A stretch of DNA of 64,000 nucleotides, from positions 124,001-188,000 of the forward strand of contig NZ_WHKF01000006.1 in NCBI RefSeq assembly GCF_009295825.1, in the 5' to 3' direction. The notes under the pieces were generated by a model. That model did not search any database. It had not been told where the DNA came from and saw only the letters and a list, made by a program, of their open reading frames with translations. Numbering within the stretch: position 1 is the first letter of the stretch; the number at the start of each line of letters is the position of its first letter. This document shows positions 59,956 through 64,000 of this stretch, piece by piece. Position numbers and translations under genes: made by a program. This stretch comes from Marinifilum sp. N1E240. GTDB taxonomy: Bacteria > Bacteroidota > Bacteroidia > Bacteroidales > Marinifilaceae.

Positions 59956-60642
59956 TTAATCGTTGGAAAGAACAATTTCATACTTCCCTTTCTCACTCAC
60001 ATCAAAAATGAACTGACACATTTTTCTTTGATTAAACCCTGTCTTTATGCTATAGTTAATTTCACAGGTAAACGGACACTGATAATGACTAATTGTAAAC
60101 TTTTTACCCAATTGCATAATCTGACCATTAAAATTACGAATCTCTAAATCATCAGGCATAAAATCGGTCATAGAACTCTTTATTGAAAAAAGAATCACTT
60201 GATCACTTTCATGCCCTTCAACTTTTTTGATACTGTAATTTAAAATTCCTGATGATAACGTTACTCTATATGGTTCATCAACTTTTTGTTGTCCCACATA
60301 TTCATCATTCTTCCAGTATCCATTCAAAATTTGTTTTTTACCATTTACAGTATATTCAAACTTCCCTTTCCCTTCTTTACAACCACTTTTAAAATATCCT
60401 TTAAAGACATTTCCATTACTGTAAACATACTTACCTTTCCCATTTGGTAACCCATCCTTAAACATTCCCGAATAAGAATCTACACCTTTTGATTTTCCTT
60501 TTCCATTGGCCAATCCATTCTGACAATTGCCAACGTATTCACCAGCTATCTTTTCATGTAAAACCTTACAGGTTATATCTTGTGCATGTACACAATTCAC
60601 ATGATACAATAGTATCAGAATTAAGCTCACTTTTTTTATCAT
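59956..60642 (-). CDS. Secreted MORN-repeat protein
   Basis: The 228-residue protein has signal peptide MIKKVSLILILLYHVNCVHA (cleavage HA-QD). Four MORN repeats follow at about residues 36-120: YVGNCQNGLANGKGK, YSGMFKDGLPNGKGKYVY, FKGYFKSGCKEGKGKFEY and LNGYWKNDEYVGQ. The C-terminal half has a beta-rich region with a CPFTCEI pair. It is probably periplasmic or surface-exposed and coupled to the RDD gene. Confidence 0.85.
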   Translation of the reverse strand: MIKKVSLILILLYHVNCVHAQDITCKVLHEKIAGEYVGNCQNGLANGKGKSKGVDSYSGMFKDGLPNGKGKYVYSNGNVFKGYFKSGCKEGKGKFEYTVNGKKQILNGYWKNDEYVGQQKVDEPYRVTLSSGILNYSIKKVEGHESDQVILFSIKSSMTDFMPDDLEIRNFNGQIMQLGKKFTISHYQCPFTCEINYSIKTGFNQRKMCQFIFDVSEKGKYEIVLSND

Positions 60643-60708
60643 TTCCCTACTGACTTAACTTGTGAAAATAACATAATTTTGATAAAATTCTTCCTAATTA
60701 AAAAACGA

Positions 60709-61455
60709 TTACAACACTTTCTCTATCTCACGAACAAGCTCCCTTCCATCTCCATTCATAACATTACCTTCCTTATCAAGTTGCTGATGAATACCATCTA
60801 GAATCTGATGAACTTTCCCTTCCTTAGTAAGAATAATATTTTTTGGGTATGCGGTAATGCCAATCTTATCAATTAAGCTTCGGGCATTGGTTAAGTGCTT
60901 AAAAGTAAACCTGTGATTTTTAAAGAAATGATCCAATTCCTTTTTATCATGAAATGATATGGATAAACAAATCAACTGATCGCCATATTCTTCCTGAATA
61001 CTGCTAAGTGCAGGCATTTCTTTAATACATGGACCACAACCTGTAAACCAAAAGTTCATTAATACTACTTTACCCTTCAATTCCAATAAGCTCACCTCTT
61101 CTCCATCAAGAGATTTCAGACTAAAATCAGGAAACTGTTTACCAAACAGGCTGTATATTTTCTCTGCCGATGCATTTGGAGAAAACCTGATGCCATTTAA
61201 TACCCTTTCAAACTTATATATATAAACAATTGTTTCACCATTTTGAATCGAATCCAGTATCGTTTCTTCCAAACTCATTTGCATACCTGATTTCTCAAAC
61301 TTCTTTATCTTCACCTGCTTCATCATCTCATATTCCGAACCAGTTAAAAGTTGAGTTTTCCCAAGTTCCTTATACAATTTCTCTTGAGCAAATGCGTGCG
61401 AACATGCGATAAGTAAGAAGCTGATTAGTATTAATTTTTTCATATTTTTCTTCAT
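60709..61455 (-). CDS. TlpA/ResA-type thioredoxin-like protein
   Basis: This 248-residue exported protein starts at ATG 61455 (MKKNMKKLILISFLLIACSH), with cleavage probably after AFA. The C-terminal AhpC-TSA/redoxin domain (about 110-248) contains VLMNFWFTGCGPCIKEMPAL, with the CGPC active site, and the cis-Pro segment GITAYPKNIILTKEG. It reduces disulfides in periplasmic partners. Its N-terminal 100 residues are family-specific. It follows the 275-residue secreted protein gene by 32 bp. Confidence 0.9.
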   Translation of the reverse strand: MKKNMKKLILISFLLIACSHAFAQEKLYKELGKTQLLTGSEYEMMKQVKIKKFEKSGMQMSLEETILDSIQNGETIVYIYKFERVLNGIRFSPNASAEKIYSLFGKQFPDFSLKSLDGEEVSLLELKGKVVLMNFWFTGCGPCIKEMPALSSIQEEYGDQLICLSISFHDKKELDHFFKNHRFTFKHLTNARSLIDKIGITAYPKNIILTKEGKVHQILDGIHQQLDKEGNVMNGDGRELVREIEKVL

Positions 61456-61487
61456 TTTGCAATCCCTATCCTTTTTAAAAATAATCA

Positions 61488-62315
61488 TTAAACATCTTCA
61501 TCCTTACGCTCTTTCACATATTTCAATACAGCTTGCATATTTGTAAAATCATGCTCACTACTAACCTCCTCAAGCCAAATATTTACCTTTATACCGCTTA
61601 CCATCTCATATTCCATTCTCACAAAACCATATTGTTCAGAATAATAACTCTTGAGTATGGCAGTTCCAATTTTTGAAATGGCAGTACTTTTAATTACATA
61701 ACAATTCAAACTACCTATACTCGTTTGAAGCTTACATTGCTCACATACTTTGTAATGATAAATCAATCGTAGTTTTCCTCTCCATTCACCCCACAGTTTA
61801 TTACTCCAGGAGTTTGAAATCTTCATTTCATCGCTCCACTCCTGTCCCATTTGCAATGGCAATTTCACGTAAGGAAAAGGACAGGTTTCTAAGGCGCCAA
61901 AAAAGCCTGATCGCATCGGATGCAACCAAACATTCTGCTCATTCTCCACCAATCCGGTAGAGGATATGGATGAAAACACCGGATCTTCCAAATAGAGAAT
62001 CTCTGTTTGATTCTTATTGGTTCGTTCCTTACTGATCACCGGTTTAACCAAGAGGTGTAATTTATTAACTCCAATGGAATCTTTATCAGCATCAACCAGG
62101 TCGAATCGACAAGCCGAAGCCATTCCATTGTTGGTCTTCAACTTCCACTTCACGCTATCAATCACAATCTCGTAATCGAATACGAAAACAGATCCTGTCT
62201 TGTATATTTTGTTATTTCCATCTACATTATCTTTCTCGATAACAAGCGAATTGTATTGCTGAGCAAAGCTGAATTGCCCAATCATTAAGAATAGAAAAAT
62301 GAATGTTGCTTTCAT
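61488..62315 (-). CDS. Secreted hypothetical protein
   Basis: This 275-residue protein begins with MKATFIFLFLMIGQFSFAQ, cleaved at FAQ. Visible stretches are YCFP-free but include ALETCPFPYVKLPLQMGQEW and CEQCKLQTSIGSLNCYVI, with a CEQC pair and another cysteine that might be a substrate of the adjacent TlpA-like protein. No domain was recognised; the strand pattern resembles Bacteroidota DUF3108-like secreted proteins. Confidence 0.65.
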   Translation of the reverse strand: MKATFIFLFLMIGQFSFAQQYNSLVIEKDNVDGNNKIYKTGSVFVFDYEIVIDSVKWKLKTNNGMASACRFDLVDADKDSIGVNKLHLLVKPVISKERTNKNQTEILYLEDPVFSSISSTGLVENEQNVWLHPMRSGFFGALETCPFPYVKLPLQMGQEWSDEMKISNSWSNKLWGEWRGKLRLIYHYKVCEQCKLQTSIGSLNCYVIKSTAISKIGTAILKSYYSEQYGFVRMEYEMVSGIKVNIWLEEVSSEHDFTNMQAVLKYVKERKDEDV

Positions 62316-62391
62316 AATTTAATTCACCTTATTTAAATACAATTCTGAACGTAGTTCAATCAGAATCTATCTTACTATAAAAATTCTAATA

Positions 62392-63504
62392 TCAATTGTA
62401 AAAACTCTCCTTAAGATTTTTAGCCTGATTCTTAGCCTGCTCATCATCATTAAATTGAAAAGTATTCGCATAAACAGAACAAATTATAAAATTAGCAGCT
62501 TCTCTCCATGCCTGTTTGTCTTTATAATATTGCTCCCTATCCTCTATATCCAATATTAATTTTGGAAATACCATTCCCTCATTCTCCATCTTACTTGTAT
62601 AAACGGCTTTTTTAAAATAATCGGAATAACTTTCCAAAAACAATGATTTCCTATTCCTATCAAGCATTTCAATTATTGAATCTTTCATATATTTAGGATT
62701 ATTAACCACTGAATAATCATTGAACTGATATTGAACAATATTACCAGTTTTAAATCCTTCCATAGCTTGAAAATTAGCAAGAGTATATCTACATAATTTA
62801 CCTTTAAACATACATTCTTTCAACAAAGTCTCTAACTCCTGGTCATATACTAGTTTATTTTCCAGATGCTTGTAAATAGGAAACTTACTAACAAAGGATG
62901 AATTTTTTGAAACCCTCTTTTTTAAACCCTTAAACTGATAGTAGTGTACTATAGGCAAATACAAAGCTGAGGTATTTATACTAAAGTTTGAATATTCATT
63001 GTCTTTCACACCTTTTAGTATCTGCTTAATTTTACCTACGTTCAACATTACAACCCTAAAATACTCTTCATTATCAAAATACTTTTTCCCATTGGCTATT
63101 TGATCCGTCTTTAATATTTCATCACACTTTTTATACAATTCTTCATCTTCTTGAATCGACTCAACATTTGAGTATTCCGATGAAAACTTTTTAATAAATG
63201 GATATTTCTTAGCGTAATTCTTTTGATACAAATCAGTAAAAACATTCATAGCTTGGCTAGTATCGCCAAGTTTTAAGGACAAAACTCCAAAATTGTATTT
63301 CTCTCTTGCATGAACTTTAACATCAATCAGAAATAGAGAATCGAAGTACATTTTAGCGTTTTCAAAATCGTCCTCACATAAACACAACTCCGTCTGATTT
63401 GCGCAAGAAGTGTATTTTAAAAATCTTTGCTCCAAACCTTCTTCTGGTTTGATACAGCTATATGTAATCAAAAAAACAGTAAGTAATAATATAAAGTGTT
63501 TCAA
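62392..63504 (-). CDS. Lipoprotein of unknown function with N-terminal TPR-like segment
   Basis: This 370-residue protein has a lipobox at TYSC (Cys17) after MKHFILLLTVFLI. Cysteines cluster at YTSCANQTELCLCEDDF. The residues around 45-90 (AREKYNFGVLSLKLGDTSQA) fit a TPR helix pair. The rest is helical and charged, with no known motif. It is 76 bp upstream of the 61488-62315 gene on the same strand. Confidence 0.6.
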   Translation of the reverse strand: MKHFILLLTVFLITYSCIKPEEGLEQRFLKYTSCANQTELCLCEDDFENAKMYFDSLFLIDVKVHAREKYNFGVLSLKLGDTSQAMNVFTDLYQKNYAKKYPFIKKFSSEYSNVESIQEDEELYKKCDEILKTDQIANGKKYFDNEEYFRVVMLNVGKIKQILKGVKDNEYSNFSINTSALYLPIVHYYQFKGLKKRVSKNSSFVSKFPIYKHLENKLVYDQELETLLKECMFKGKLCRYTLANFQAMEGFKTGNIVQYQFNDYSVVNNPKYMKDSIIEMLDRNRKSLFLESYSDYFKKAVYTSKMENEGMVFPKLILDIEDREQYYKDKQAWREAANFIICSVYANTFQFNDDEQAKNQAKNLKESFYN

Positions 63505-63617
63505 TTTTTATTTTTTTATTGTTATAAAAACTCTTCTGATACATCGACTCATTCTCTTGTTTCTTAACCTTTTGAAGCTAAGACATAAGTTTGCATACAA
63601 TGCCTATTTTTTTAGTC

Positions 63618-64000
63618 CTAACTTTTAACAGTGGCATTAGCCACAATTTCCTCATCAGTAATCTTACGGAAAGAGAACTTGTATCCCTCATAAATGGCAA
63701 TACCATAAAACAACAGGTCAATTGGGCTCCCCGTTTCAACTAAAAGCGATGGTACCAAACTCCAGTCAATTTGGCTAAGTATTGACATAAATGATAAGCC
63801 TTCCTGAGTGGCGATATAACTAACAATTGTAAAAACATTTCCTAATAAACAGCCAACCAAAGAAAGTGCTGCACCAATGTATCCGAATATTTTATCCATG
63901 CCTTTCCCGGCAATTCGCATCGAAAAACCAACCAGGAAACCAATAGCAACAGCCATCCATCCTATCTGATAATTGGTAGCAATGGTTATGGCAGCCCAAA
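63618..64000 (-). CDS. Membrane protein, C-terminal part (truncated by window edge)
   Basis: The frame is open to position 64000 with no stop, so the visible 126 residues are the C-terminal end. The upstream codons (WAAITIATNYQIG) continue into MAVAIGFLVGFSMRIAGKGM. Three or so helices follow (GYIGAALSLVGCLLGNVFTI; SPIDLLFYGIAIYEGYKF). Such tails occur in Bacteroidota membrane proteins with an N-terminal zinc-ribbon, but the N-terminus is not in view. Do not treat 63956 as the start. Confidence 0.65.
   Translation of the reverse strand, partial: WAAITIATNYQIGWMAVAIGFLVGFSMRIAGKGMDKIFGYIGAALSLVGCLLGNVFTIVSYIATQEGLSFMSILSQIDWSLVPSLLVETGSPIDLLFYGIAIYEGYKFSFRKITDEEIVANATVKS

Overview
The window reads as a chromosomal piece of a marine-type, low-GC Bacteroidota, most likely class Bacteroidia (Marinilabiliales/Marinifilaceae-like). 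This is inferred from several signs. Starts lie in A-rich leaders with few Shine-Dalgarno sequences. TAnnTTTG-type -7 boxes are present. Exported proteins end their signals in A-x-A-Q or carry lipoboxes. The families found (DUF4349 lipoprotein, MORN protein, RDD protein, AraC regulators with membrane sensors) fit the same group. No rRNA, complete tRNA, CRISPR array, intact transposase or phage gene was seen.

Layout. (1) 1-7133, minus strand: a fatty-acid beta-oxidation operon. It holds enoyl-CoA hydratase, 3-hydroxyacyl-CoA dehydrogenase, SCPx-type thiolase, acyl-CoA dehydrogenase, etfB, etfA and a membrane Fe-S ETF:quinone oxidoreductase cut by the window edge. (2) 7380-11961: yebC, a secreted gluzincin-type metallopeptidase, an AraC regulator and a dihydrofolate-reductase-like protein. 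(3) 12015-16720: six small orphan genes, all on the minus strand, separated by fold-back repeats and shared junction motifs. They look like an integrase-less gene-cassette array, with two relics of a transposase C-terminus. (4) 16720-19600: a gene-free repeat region with an 11-unit 21-bp array, a 340-bp sequence in three tandem copies, and a REP/BIME-like pair. (5) 19598-29779: ABC exporter, AraC regulator plus DJ-1/PfpI protein, GNAT, a cysteine-cluster protein, M18 aminopeptidase, a DnaQ-like/BRCT protein lacking the first catalytic Asp, and a CPA1 antiporter.

(6) 30245-53335 is the most interesting part: about 23 kb and 18 genes, all on the minus strand and tightly packed, ending at a terminator near 30100. 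It encodes seven beta-propeller proteins (six PQQ-like, one NHL-like), a NapH/NosR-like membrane polyferredoxin, a Tat-type four-cluster ferredoxin, and a tiny Tat cysteine protein. It also encodes a NuoE-NuoF fusion, a [2Fe-2S]/GltD-like flavoprotein, a lone ABC ATPase, a ferredoxin with a cysteine-rich tail, and a radical SAM enzyme. The last three genes are a DUF116-polyprenyl synthase fusion, a prenyltransferase-like alpha-barrel protein and a squalene-hopene-cyclase-like enzyme. My reading, which is inference, is a cytochrome-free route moving electrons between NAD(P)H/ferredoxin and the periplasm, coupled to an isoprenoid product. I know of no described system with this composition.

(7) 53800-64000: an OB-fold lipoprotein, a large alpha/alpha-barrel glycosidase-like lipoprotein, two overlapping GNAT genes, a DUF4349 lipoprotein, RDD and MORN proteins, a TlpA-type thioredoxin, secreted hypotheticals, and a partial membrane protein at the right edge.
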